A DNA stretch of 8,336 nucleotides from Lachnospiraceae bacterium UBA7086 (GTDB lineage Bacteria > Bacillota > Clostridia > Lachnospirales > Lachnospiraceae). Location: assembly GCA_002492525.1 (NCBI GenBank), contig DKZA01000011.1:1-8336 (forward strand). Reading direction: 5' to 3'. Positions 1-6,518 of this stretch are shown here, piece after piece. The stretch's first letter is position 1. Each line of letters begins with the position of its first letter. A program made the translations under genes and the position numbers. Under the pieces are notes generated by a model. That model was not told where the DNA came from and searched no databases. It saw nothing but the letters and a program-made list of their open reading frames with translations.

Positions 1-372
1 ATCCACATAATCCATACCGAGATTTGCAAGGCTTTGATCGATCATACTTTCAATGTGCTGCTGACCGGTAATCCCTCCGGCAATCTCCTCCGGTGTCCGC
101 GGCAGGAATTTGGTCGCCACAACAACCTCCTCCCGCTTCGTATAATCCTTCAGTGCTCTGCCAAGATACTGCTCGCTGGTACCACTTTGATAAGCAATCG
201 CCGTATCATAAAAGTTGACACCAAGCTCCAGGCCATGCTTTATGATCTGCCGGGAATGTTCCTCATCAAGCGTCCAGGAATGTTGTCCGCTCCCGGCATC
301 GCCAAACCCCATACAGCCCATACAGATACGGGACACATTCAGTTCCGAATTTCCTAATCTGGTATATTGCAT
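1..372 (-). CDS. Aldo/keto reductase family oxidoreductase (partial, N-terminal 124 residues)
   Basis: This is the N-terminal part of a probable NAD(P)H-dependent aldo/keto reductase, a soluble (beta/alpha)8-barrel enzyme reducing carbonyl substrates; the C-terminus lies beyond the window. The protein begins MQYTRLGNSELNVSRI, typical of the AKR start (R-x-LG-x-S-x-L-x-VS). The family catalytic residues are visible: D56 and Y61 in the segment FYDTAIAY, and K88 in VVVATKF, with the SE..LG.AL segment at 66-74. The start is the ATG at 370-372, preceded by a very strong AGGAGGAGG ribosome binding site. Only 12 bp separate it from the stop of the upstream acetyltransferase gene, so the two are probably cotranscribed. 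The substrate cannot be told from the sequence. Family assignment is secure; the specific role is unknown. Confidence 0.93.
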   Translation of the reverse strand, partial: MQYTRLGNSELNVSRICMGCMGFGDAGSGQHSWTLDEEHSRQIIKHGLELGVNFYDTAIAYQSGTSEQYLGRALKDYTKREEVVVATKFLPRTPEEIAGGITGQQHIESMIDQSLANLGMDYVD

Positions 373-384
373 CGTAACCTCCTC

Positions 385-828
385 CTATCCATTAAAAGCC
401 GTGATATTGGCTTCATTCAGCGTAAAATCATAGTAATTCAGATCTTCACGCTTCGTCCAGCCAATCTGCCGCCAGAAAGCATTGCCGATATCATTTCGAG
501 TAAACGCGATCAACGATACCTTATTGATCTGTTCCGCCTTAAGGGCCTCCATACAAAAGACCACCATTGCTTTCCCGATTCCCCGCATACGATAGTTTTC
601 CGCCACACACACATGATACAGACAGCCCCGCCTGCCGTCATGCCCGCAGAGGATAGCGCCCACAATCTTACCATCCTCCACTGCCACCACACTGGTATCC
701 GGGTTTCTTATAAGAAACCGCGTCACGCCTTCTCTGGAATCATCCAGACTCCTGATGGCAAATCCCTTAATCGACATCCAAAGTGCCTTCACCCCGTCAT
801 AATCCTCTATCGTCATCTTACGTATCAT
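385..828 (-). CDS. GNAT-family N-acetyltransferase (YpeA-like)
   Basis: A 147-residue single-domain GNAT acetyltransferase, expected to transfer acetyl from acetyl-CoA to an amine on an unidentified substrate. The acetyl-CoA-binding motif A is clear: R80-M-R82-G83-I-G85-K (R-x-x-G-x-G), preceded by the beta-strand LYHVCVAENY (70-79). The N-terminus IRKMTIEDYDGVKALW is a usual GNAT beginning, and the C-terminal half carries an NxxxxxFWRQIGW segment (motif B, near 115-125). I chose the ATG at 826-828 because AAAGGTGAC lies 7 bases upstream; an in-frame extension to 933 adds 35 Arg/Asp-rich residues with no GNAT similarity and no better ribosome binding site. It follows the editing-protein gene by 91 bp and precedes the aldo/keto reductase by 12 bp. 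It lies downstream of argC, but nothing in it identifies it as an N-acetylglutamate synthase. Confidence 0.9.
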   Translation of the reverse strand: MIRKMTIEDYDGVKALWMSIKGFAIRSLDDSREGVTRFLIRNPDTSVVAVEDGKIVGAILCGHDGRRGCLYHVCVAENYRMRGIGKAMVVFCMEALKAEQINKVSLIAFTRNDIGNAFWRQIGWTKREDLNYYDFTLNEANITAFNG

Positions 829-919
829 AATATTGTCACCTTTCCGGTTTGTTCTGTCATCCTCTGTCTGGCCCGCTATTTCCCGATTCGTCCTGTGGTC
901 AGCCCGTTCTCTGGTTCTT

Positions 920-1522
920 CTATTCCCCCACAAGGGTCACTGCCGTATAATCATGCTTAACATAAGGCAGAAACTTTTCCAGAATATCCTTTGTACGAAT
1001 CTTTAAGCTGGCGGTATTCACACAAGGATGGCATCCCACAAACTCATCCGCAAGAATATCCCTGTCAATGAGAAGCCGCACCCGGTTATCTTTGTCATTC
1101 ATCAGCCCCATCACACTCACAGAACCGGGGGTAATATCCAGAAACGCCTCCATATGTTCTGCCCCCGCAAAGGAAAGCCTCGCACTGCCAATCTGACTGG
1201 AAAGCTCTTTGGTTTTAAACTTTTTGGTGCCGGGCATCATGAGCATATAGAAATCCGTCTTCTGGGAATTGCATAAAAAGAGGTTCTTGCAAATGTGGAT
1301 TCCCAGTTTACTGTCCACGTCGTGACAATCCTCCACGGTAGCTGTCACCCCATGATCCAGGCGAAGATATGGTATTTCGAGTTTCTCAAGCAGTTCATAT
1401 ACTGCCATTTCTTTATAAAGTCTCCCTTTAGGGGAGGGTTTTATGTCAACCGGCATCAAAGCCATATCCCGCTCATCTGCCTGTAGGGTTTCTTCTTGTA
1501 TGATGTCTTCCTTTGTGTCCAT
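920..1522 (-). CDS. PrdX/ProXp-type Ala-tRNA(Pro) editing domain protein (YbaK superfamily)
   Basis: A free-standing YbaK/PrdX-like protein of 200 residues, by family knowledge a trans-editing deacylase that hydrolyses alanine mischarged on tRNA(Pro). The domain occupies about residues 39-195. Hallmarks: the ICKNLFL segment with the conserved lysine K79, a P97-G98 loop, GSARLSFAG (112-120), the TPGSV..MGLMNDK stretch (131-144) and GCHPCVNTAS (163-172), corresponding to the family's HP..NTA motif. The start is the ATG at 1520-1522, preceded by GGGGAG 7 bases upstream. An in-frame TTG at 1601-1603 would overlap the deaminase stop and adds 27 residues with no domain similarity; an internal ATG at 1406-1408 would give 162 residues but its GGGAG lies about 13 bases away. 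The acidic N-terminal 38 residues are outside the core domain. Relatives occur beside proline reductase genes, but no such genes are seen here. Confidence 0.9.
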   Translation of the reverse strand: MDTKEDIIQEETLQADERDMALMPVDIKPSPKGRLYKEMAVYELLEKLEIPYLRLDHGVTATVEDCHDVDSKLGIHICKNLFLCNSQKTDFYMLMMPGTKKFKTKELSSQIGSARLSFAGAEHMEAFLDITPGSVSVMGLMNDKDNRVRLLIDRDILADEFVGCHPCVNTASLKIRTKDILEKFLPYVKHDYTAVTLVGE

Positions 1523-1599
1523 CTTTCTACTCCCCATACTATAAATATTCTGTCCATTCCTGCTTTGAAGAGCTTTCCCGGGTCCCGATACTTTCCTTC

Positions 1600-2088
1600 T
1601 CAATACCCAAAGGTGCCCTCTAAGGACTCATCCTCATCAATCCACCGCTGCACCGGAATCACCCGGTACTCCGTATCGGTGTCTCTGACATACACTGTCT
1701 CGATTCCCGCATTGATAATCTGCCGTTTACACATGGAGCAGCTGCAGGAATTCTTTACATACTCCCCGGTATCTGCTTCCACGCCGGTCAGATACATAGC
1801 GCTTCCGATCATCTTATCCCGTGAGGCGCTGATGATCGCATTGGTCTCTGCGTGCACACTACGGCACAGTTCATAGCGTTCTCCTCTGGGAATCCCAAGC
1901 TTTGTGCGGATACATTCCCCCACATCCGTACAATTTTTCCGTCCTCTGGGGGCTCCCACATAACCTGTGGCTATGACTTCATCGTTCTTCACGATCACCG
2001 CCCCATAGTGTCTGCGCAGACAGGTAGAGCGCTGTGCCACCATTTTGGCCAGATCCAGATAATAATTTACCTTATCTCTTCTCTCCAT
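1600..2088 (-). CDS. Deoxycytidylate/cytidine-type deaminase, zinc-dependent
   Basis: A 162-residue cytosolic zinc deaminase of the dCMP deaminase-like family, expected to convert dCMP to dUMP (supplying thymidylate synthesis) or a related pyrimidine nucleotide. Zinc-ligand and catalytic residues are visible: H79-A-E81 in the segment SVHAETNAI, and C117-S-M-C120 before KRQIINAGI. The family normally has PCxxC; here the proline is serine (S116). A further cysteine set (C53, C59, C75) lies in the dCMP-type insert between the GYVGAPRG loop and HAE. The start is the ATG at 2086-2088, with AGAGGAG 9 bases upstream. A longer in-frame start at 2149-2151 overlaps the argC stop as TAATG but adds 21 residues with no family match and has no obvious ribosome binding site. 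It lies 62 bp after argC and 77 bp before the editing protein. Deoxycytidylate is the likeliest substrate, but this is inferred from the family only. Confidence 0.9.
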   Translation of the reverse strand: MERRDKVNYYLDLAKMVAQRSTCLRRHYGAVIVKNDEVIATGYVGAPRGRKNCTDVGECIRTKLGIPRGERYELCRSVHAETNAIISASRDKMIGSAMYLTGVEADTGEYVKNSCSCSMCKRQIINAGIETVYVRDTDTEYRVIPVQRWIDEDESLEGTFGY

Positions 2089-2150
2089 TATTATTTTCTC
2101 CTCTTTGGCTAACCTCATATTTAGGTAATTGCAAAACTCATAACCCCGCA

Positions 2151-3218
2151 TTACGGGAACATCGGCACAAGGTCAAGCCCTTCGCTCTCCGCAAAGCCAA
2201 ACATCAGATTCATGTTCTGCACTGCCTGTCCGGCCGCGCCCTTGACCAGATTGTCCAGGGCACCCATCATAATAATCCGGCCTGTCCGTTCATCAATCAC
2301 AAAGTTAATGTCCACATAATTACTGCCTTCCACCCATTTGGTCTCCGGACATACCCCTTTTTCCAGTACACGGACAAACTTTTCTGCCTGATAATACTTA
2401 TCATACACGGCCTTCACTTCCTCGTACGTTGGAAGGCTTGTCTGCCCATCCGCCCTCTTTACCGGCAGAAGATTCGCATAAGCCGTCACCAGGATTCCTC
2501 TGTTCATGGGCACCAGATGAGGCGTAAAATTCAACACTATTTTCTTCCCTGCCGCATAGCCAAGCTGTTCCTCAATCTCCGGTGTATGTCTGTGACTTGC
2601 CACACCGTAAGCCTTGATATTCTCATTCACTTCACAGTAGAGATTAGGCACCTTTGCACCGCGTCCTGCTCCGGAAGTTCCGCTCTTGGCATCTATAATC
2701 AGGGTATCCGTATCAATCAATCCCTCTTTCACCAGCGGATAAGCCGTCAGAATGGAACATGTGGTATAACATCCCGGATTAGCCACCAGCCGGGCGTTCT
2801 TCACATCTTCCCTGTTAATTTCACACAGGCCGTAGACCGCTTCCTCTATATACTGCGGTGACTTATGCTCGATGCCATACCACTTTTCGTAAACAGGCAC
2901 ATCCTTAATCCTGAAGTCGGCACTTAAATCTATTACTTTTACCCGGGACAGAATATCCTCGTTCATCAACGAAGCACAGAATCCCTGGGGCGTGGCTGTA
3001 AAAATCACATCCACCTGTTTTGCCAGTTCTTCCATATTATCATCCATGCACTTTGCATCCACGATCTGAAACATATTCTGATACACCCTTGCATATTTCT
3101 GATCGATATAACTGCGTGACCCGTACCAGACCACTTCCACCTTGCTGTGAGCCGTAAGAAGCCGCACCAATTCACCGCCCGCATATCCTGTGGCTCCTAT
3201 TATTCCTGCTTTGATCAT
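2151..3218 (-). CDS. argC: N-acetyl-gamma-glutamyl-phosphate reductase
   Basis: ArgC reduces N-acetylglutamyl-5-phosphate to the semialdehyde with NADPH, the third step of arginine biosynthesis in the cytoplasm. The 355-residue protein is full length for the type 1 family. It opens with the Rossmann dinucleotide loop GIIGATGYAGGELVRLL (5-21). The catalytic cysteine is C150 in ANPGCYTT, and the conserved histidine motif is H209-R-H211-TPEIE. Other family segments are TATPQG (74-79), IDLSADFR (96-103), DAKSGTSGAGRG (176-187) and the C-terminal ALDNLVKGAAGQAVQNMN. The ATG at 3216-3218 follows GGAGG with only 4 bases between, shorter than usual. It lies apart from argJ, argB and argD, which are not in the window, and is divergent from argG across a shared regulatory region. 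It is the first gene of a probable five-gene leftward operon. Confidence 0.97.
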   Translation of the reverse strand: MIKAGIIGATGYAGGELVRLLTAHSKVEVVWYGSRSYIDQKYARVYQNMFQIVDAKCMDDNMEELAKQVDVIFTATPQGFCASLMNEDILSRVKVIDLSADFRIKDVPVYEKWYGIEHKSPQYIEEAVYGLCEINREDVKNARLVANPGCYTTCSILTAYPLVKEGLIDTDTLIIDAKSGTSGAGRGAKVPNLYCEVNENIKAYGVASHRHTPEIEEQLGYAAGKKIVLNFTPHLVPMNRGILVTAYANLLPVKRADGQTSLPTYEEVKAVYDKYYQAEKFVRVLEKGVCPETKWVEGSNYVDINFVIDERTGRIIMMGALDNLVKGAAGQAVQNMNLMFGFAESEGLDLVPMFP

Positions 3219-3232
3219 ATTTCCTCCGTTCT

Positions 3233-3242
3233 GAAGCGCTTC
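3233..3242. repeat. 10-bp perfect palindrome just upstream of the argC ribosome binding site
   Basis: GAAGCGCTTC is a perfect palindrome located in the argC untranslated leader, about 7 bases upstream of its GGAGG. It could be a small operator or be by chance; no known regulator is recognised. Confidence 0.35.
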
Positions 3243-3256
3243 CTATCCAATAATCA

Positions 3257-3271
3257 TTGCTAAAATAGCAA
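3257..3271. repeat. 15-bp inverted repeat in the argC leader
   Basis: TTGCTAAAATAGCAA is a perfect 6-bp inverted repeat with a 3-base centre. It lies between the predicted argC transcription start (about 3296) and the argC start codon, so it could be a repressor operator or a small leader hairpin. It does not match the ARG box consensus. No U-tract follows on the minus strand, so it is not a terminator. Confidence 0.45.
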
Positions 3272-3302
3272 CTTTGTAATTTCATTTCCTTTACACTACT
3301 TT

Positions 3303-3331
3303 AATATACCATGCCCGGCACCGCTTGACAA
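3303..3331 (-). promoter_or_regulatory. Sigma-A promoter for argC and downstream genes
   Basis: On the minus strand TTGTCA (3326-3331) is followed after exactly 17 bases by TATATT (3303-3308). This predicts a transcription start near 3296 and a leader of about 78 bases before argC. Five of six -35 bases and five of six -10 bases match the consensus. The ARG-box-like sites lie more than 110 bp upstream of this promoter. Confidence 0.7.
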
Positions 3332-3407
3332 TCACTGCCACATCTATTAATGCTCTCGCCGATTCCTCCCGTCTTTTCTCTGCGTCGCTGTATAACTATA
3401 CATCTAA

Positions 3408-3486
3408 AATGCATATTATTCAATATATTTTTTAATTTATGCACAAAAATCATTAATATTCATAAAAATATGCATAAATTTACACT
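3408..3486. promoter_or_regulatory. AT-rich ARG-box-like cluster (putative ArgR/AhrC operator)
   Basis: The Gram-positive ArgR/AhrC box core is approximately TGAAT-WWWW-ATTCA. Two 14-base cores each match 11 of 14 positions: ATCATTAATATTCA (3449-3462) and TGCATAAATTTACA (3471-3484). Their centres are 22 bp apart, about two helical turns, as in paired ARG operators. A third weaker element, TGCATATTATTCA (3410-3422), has a good ATTCA half but a centre one base short. The second box abuts the argG -35 hexamer, so ArgR bound with arginine would plausibly block argG. Operator identity is inferred from consensus and context; the surrounding AT richness raises the chance of accidental matches. Confidence 0.55.
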
Positions 3487-3514
3487 TGCAATCTCTGTTA
3501 TCTTGTTGTATATT
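3486..3514 (+). promoter_or_regulatory. Sigma-A promoter for argG
   Basis: TTGCAA (3486-3491) is separated by 17 bases from TATATT (3509-3514), predicting a start near 3521 and a leader of about 95 bases. The -35 box immediately follows the second ARG-box-like site. A second TATAAT at 3575-3580 lacks a convincing -35 partner (ATATGC at 3552-3557). The leader 3521-3615 shows only a weak GCCC/GGGC pairing and no recognisable riboswitch. Confidence 0.65.
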
Positions 3515-3615
3515 GTTTTAAGGATAAACGCGGCCCGATGACTTATGGGCGATATGCGTATAGAGAGTAACCAATATAATCATTTCATTACATATTTAAG
3601 ATGGAGGAAACTGAC

Positions 3616-4839
3616 ATGAAAGAAAAAGTAGTTCTTGCGTATTCCGGCGGACTTGATACCACGGTGATCATTCCCTGGCTGAAAGAAAATTTTGACTACG
3701 AGGTCATCTGTGTGTGCGGCAACTGCGGCCAGGCAGAGGAACTTGATGGACTGGAAGAACGTGCCCTCTCAAGCGGCGCTTCCAAACTCTATATCGAGGA
3801 TCTGACCGATGAATTCTGCAACGACTTCATCGTACCCTGTGTACAGGCCCATGCAGTCTATGAAAACAAGTATTTACTGGGCACTTCCATGGCAAGACCC
3901 GTTATCGCCAAGAAGCTGGTGGAGATTGCCCGCAAAGAAGGTGCTACCGCCATCTGCCACGGTGCTACCGGCAAAGGCAACGACCAGATCCGCTTTGAAT
4001 TAGGTATCAAGGCTCTGGCCCCTGACTTAAAGATCATCGCCGCATGGCGCAATGAAAAATGGACGTTAAATTCCCGTGAGGAGGAAATTGAATACTGCCG
4101 TCAGCATGGCATCCACCTTCCTTTCTCCGCAGATTCCAGTTACAGCCGTGACCGTAACTTATGGCATATCAGCCACGAGGGCCTGGAGCTTGAGGATCCG
4201 GCCAACGAACCCAATTATGAGCATCTGTTAGTACTCGGCACCACCCCTGAAAAAGCTCCTGAAGAGGGCGAATATGTGACTATGACCTTTGAAAAAGGTA
4301 TCCCCACTTCCGTCAACGGCAAGAAGATGAAAGTAGCCGAGATTATCTCCACCTTAAATGAACTGGGCGGCAAACACGGGATCGGCATCGTGGATATCGT
4401 GGAAAACCGCGTGGTGGGCATGAAATCCCGCGGCGTATATGAGACTCCCGGTGGCACCATTCTTTACGAAGCGCATCAGCAGCTTGAGGAACTGATCCTG
4501 GACCGCGACACCTACGCTCTCAAACAGGATATGGGCAATAAGTTTGCGCAGATCGTCTATGAAGGCAAATGGTTCACCCCGCTTCGCAAGGCTGTGCAGG
4601 CTTTCATTGAGTCCACTCAGGAATACGTGACAGGTGAAGTGAAATTCAAACTGTATAAGGGAAATATCATCAAAGCCGGTACCACGTCACCCTACTCGCT
4701 TTACAATGAAAGCATTGCTTCCTTCACCACCGGCGATATGTACGACCATCACGATGCAGAAGGCTTTATCAACCTGTTTGGTCTGTCCAGCAAGGTACGG
4801 GCCATGAAGATGCAGGAGAATGGTGTGAAACTGCTATAA
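3616..4839 (+). CDS. argG: Argininosuccinate synthase
   Basis: ArgG condenses citrulline and aspartate with ATP to argininosuccinate (releasing AMP and PPi), the penultimate step of arginine synthesis, in the cytoplasm. The 407-residue protein is full length. The ATP pyrophosphatase P-loop AYSGGLDTT is at residues 8-16; other family segments are GTSMARP, CHGATGKGNDQIRFE, the WHISHEG segment and the C-terminal YEGKWFTPLR. The start is the ATG at 3616, because GGAGG at 3603-3607 is its ribosome binding site with 8 bases between. The in-frame ATG at 3601 would make that site part of the coding sequence. It is divergent from argC, probably under ARG-box control, and followed by an intrinsic terminator. 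argH, its frequent partner, does not follow it here. Confidence 0.98.
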   Translation: MKEKVVLAYSGGLDTTVIIPWLKENFDYEVICVCGNCGQAEELDGLEERALSSGASKLYIEDLTDEFCNDFIVPCVQAHAVYENKYLLGTSMARPVIAKKLVEIARKEGATAICHGATGKGNDQIRFELGIKALAPDLKIIAAWRNEKWTLNSREEEIEYCRQHGIHLPFSADSSYSRDRNLWHISHEGLELEDPANEPNYEHLLVLGTTPEKAPEEGEYVTMTFEKGIPTSVNGKKMKVAEIISTLNELGGKHGIGIVDIVENRVVGMKSRGVYETPGGTILYEAHQQLEELILDRDTYALKQDMGNKFAQIVYEGKWFTPLRKAVQAFIESTQEYVTGEVKFKLYKGNIIKAGTTSPYSLYNESIASFTTGDMYDHHDAEGFINLFGLSSKVRAMKMQENGVKLL

Positions 4840-4870
4840 GGCAGCTTAATTATATTCCTATTGCTTTTCA

Positions 4871-4906
4871 AGAGGCGGCACAGCCGAAACTGCGCCGTCT
4901 CTTTTT
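4871..4906 (+). terminator. Intrinsic terminator after argG
   Basis: The arms GAGGCGGCACAG (4872-4883) and CTGCGCCGTCTC (4890-4901) pair around a CCGAAA loop with one A-C mismatch and one G-U pair, followed by TTTTTC. It begins about 32 bp after the argG stop. Confidence 0.85.
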
Positions 4907-4912
4907 CATGCT

Positions 4913-4979
4913 ATAGGAAATTCCTCCGCTTATTCGAGTTCGCGGAGCGAATCTCGCAATCGAGCTTTGCTCGATTTTT
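4913..4979 (+). repeat. Left copy of an inverted structured repeat (two hairpins plus T-run)
   Basis: The 47-base core 4913-4959 begins ATAGGAAATTCC and matches the reverse complement of 7893-7939 at 42 of 47 positions with no gaps. Hairpin 1 (4935-4956) pairs CGAGTTCGC with GCGAATCTCG around a GGA loop with one bulged T. Hairpin 2 (4958-4976) is a perfect 8-bp stem, AATCGAGC/GCTCGATT, with a TTT loop, followed by a T-run. The T-run overlaps the stop codon of the convergent ATPase gene (4979-4981). It could serve as an extra rightward terminator. No open reading frame is apparent within it. Confidence 0.88.
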
Positions 4980-6277
4980 CATACTTTCGTAATCTGTTCT
5001 ATGGCATACAGCGGCAGATTGACAAGCCAGGTTTCTTTTTTATAATCTGCCATCGTTGTGCGAACAGATACCTCAGGGTTGAATTTCTCCTGATAGGTTT
5101 TCAGGCTCTTAGCTTTAAGGTTGACTTCCGCTTTTACTTCCACTGGAATGATTTGTTCGCCTGTATCGACAACAAAATCAACTTCGCAGGAGCCTCTGTC
5201 ATTGGTATAATAGTAAACACCCAAATCCTCAATCGTTTTAAGCTGCTGACAAACATACTGTTCTGTAAGAGCGCCTTTAAACTCAACGAAAAGCGCTTTA
5301 CCATCAATCAAAGTACTTTGATGAAGTCCTGTCATACAACTAAGCAATCCAACATCTACTACGAATAACTTGAAGGCCCTCATGTCCTCATACGCTTTCA
5401 ATGGGATACCGGCAGCATTGACCCGGACAACCTTATGGACAAGTCCACAATCGGAAAGCCACATAATAGCGGTTTCATATTCTTTCGCACGAGCGCCTTC
5501 ACGAATAAGACCATAAATAAACTTTTTATTTTCTTTTGCAAGCTGAGAGGGGATACTGTTCCACAACATGCGAATTTTAGGAACAATCTCATTAGGAGCG
5601 TGTTTGGAGAAGTCTTGTTCATAAGCTGCCAAGATCCTCTTTTGAATGTCACGAACTTCATTAAAGTCCTTGTTCTCTACAAAGCTCTGTACCGCTTCGG
5701 GCATACCGCCAACAAAGTAATAATATTTCAGAGCCTCAATGTATATTTGCCTAAAACTTGTAACCATCCCAAAGTCCTGCTTATCAAGAAGCTTGACAAA
5801 ACGCTCTTTGCCAGCTGCCATCAAAAACTCCCGATAGGAAAGAGGATAGAGTTTTAAAAAATCAACCTTGCCTACAGGGAATGAAGTGCCCTCATGCAAA
5901 GCAATACCGAGCAAAGAACCGGCACAGACAATATGATATTGCGACGCATTTTCGTAAAAGTACTTGAGAGACGTCAGAGCTCTCGGAACCTCTTGTACTT
6001 CATCAAAAATCAACAGCGTATTATCAGGGTCAATTTTGCGGCCTGCATACAACTCCAATCCCATAATAAGACGCTCCGTATCCAAATCAGAAGCAAACAG
6101 TTCCGCCATTCTTGCGTTGGCATCAAAGTTAATATAAACAGTATCTACATACGCCTGTCTGCCGAACTCTTTCATCAGCCAAGTCTTACCAACTTGCCGT
6201 GCTCCTTCGATAATCAGCGGCTTACGACGTTTGCTTTCTTTCCATTTTAACAGTTTTTCAATCGCAATCCGGTACAT
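4979..6277 (-). CDS. AAA-family ATPase with C-terminal DUF4143 (PD-(D/E)XK-like) domain
   Basis: A 432-residue protein of the AAA_14/DUF4143 type, a widespread prokaryotic ATPase family of unsettled function. The N-terminal P-loop ATPase (about 1-215) has Walker A GARQVGKT (25-32) and Walker B LLIFDE (88-93, with D92 and E93), then a CAGSLLG sensor-like segment and the family's PLSYREF motif. The C-terminal DUF4143 region (about 215-432) ends with a nuclease-like pattern: EFKGALTEQYV, then CEVDFVV with D367, then PVEVKA with E380 and K382, consistent with a PD-(D/E)XK fold. Nuclease activity is not established for the family. The start at 6275-6277 follows GGAGG with a 7-base spacer. It has its own promoter, is divergent from the AraC gene, and its stop lies at the edge of the left repeat. 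It is lower in GC than argG. No membrane segment or signal peptide is seen. Confidence 0.92.
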   Translation of the reverse strand: MYRIAIEKLLKWKESKRRKPLIIEGARQVGKTWLMKEFGRQAYVDTVYINFDANARMAELFASDLDTERLIMGLELYAGRKIDPDNTLLIFDEVQEVPRALTSLKYFYENASQYHIVCAGSLLGIALHEGTSFPVGKVDFLKLYPLSYREFLMAAGKERFVKLLDKQDFGMVTSFRQIYIEALKYYYFVGGMPEAVQSFVENKDFNEVRDIQKRILAAYEQDFSKHAPNEIVPKIRMLWNSIPSQLAKENKKFIYGLIREGARAKEYETAIMWLSDCGLVHKVVRVNAAGIPLKAYEDMRAFKLFVVDVGLLSCMTGLHQSTLIDGKALFVEFKGALTEQYVCQQLKTIEDLGVYYYTNDRGSCEVDFVVDTGEQIIPVEVKAEVNLKAKSLKTYQEKFNPEVSVRTTMADYKKETWLVNLPLYAIEQITKV

Positions 6278-6308
6278 AAACGAACCTCCGTCACCATAAT
6301 ATAGTCAC

Positions 6309-6337
6309 ATTATAGTATATACAAACAAAAAATACAA
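6309..6337 (-). promoter_or_regulatory. Sigma-A promoter for the DUF4143 ATPase gene
   Basis: On the minus strand TTGTAT (6332-6337) is followed after 17 bases by a perfect TATAAT (6309-6314), about 31 bases upstream of the start codon. The leader would be about 25 bases and carries the GGAGG site. Confidence 0.72.
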
Positions 6338-6405
6338 CGATATTTTGGTTAATCAATACACTTTTTACGCAGAAAAATTGTATTTACATTAGACACGCAT
6401 ATTAT

Positions 6406-6434
6406 TTGTCACAACAGACAAATCAATGTATTAT
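6406..6434 (+). promoter_or_regulatory. Sigma-A promoter with overlapping inverted repeat for the AraC/ASCH pair
   Basis: TTGTCA (6406-6411) and TATTAT (6429-6434) are separated by 17 bases. The -35 region is part of an exact inverted repeat, TTGTC-6-GACAA (6406-6421), a plausible operator, perhaps for the AraC protein itself. The predicted start near 6441 gives a leader of about 78 bases and places the in-frame ATG at 6426 upstream of the transcript, supporting the later start codon at 6519. Confidence 0.65.
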
Positions 6435-6518
6435 ACTATCCATACAGAACCTAAAATAAGAGGAAGTGTTGAAAAGCCTTTGCTAAAATACTGGCAATCA
6501 GATAGAAAGGAGCCAAAC

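Noticed and set aside
829..933. N-terminal extension of the GNAT gene with repeated RTNR-like words
   Set aside because: It overlaps the end of the upstream gene, has no GNAT similarity, and a good ribosome binding site precedes the ATG at 826-828. The repeated words reflect purine-rich spacer DNA.
367..960. Plus-strand open frame of 197 codons opposite the GNAT gene
   Set aside because: It is antisense to a recognisable acetyltransferase and resembles no protein family; a shadow frame.
1421..1440. Terminator-like hairpin (CTCCC/GGGAG then GGTTTT) on the plus strand inside the editing-protein gene
   Set aside because: It lies within a coding region on the opposite strand with a short stem and weak T-run, and no plus-strand gene ends there.
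2034..2861. Plus-strand open frame of 275 codons opposite argC
   Set aside because: It is antisense to the clearly coding argC, has His/Cys-rich low-similarity composition and no ribosome binding site; a shadow frame.
3350..3541. Small plus-strand frame in the argC-argG intergenic region
   Set aside because: It overlaps the ARG-box-like sites and both argG promoter hexamers, lacks a ribosome binding site, and its translation reflects AT-rich DNA.
6426..6518. Earlier in-frame start for the AraC gene at 6426
   Set aside because: It lies upstream of or within the predicted -10 box, lacks a ribosome binding site, and would add 31 residues absent from the family's usual start.
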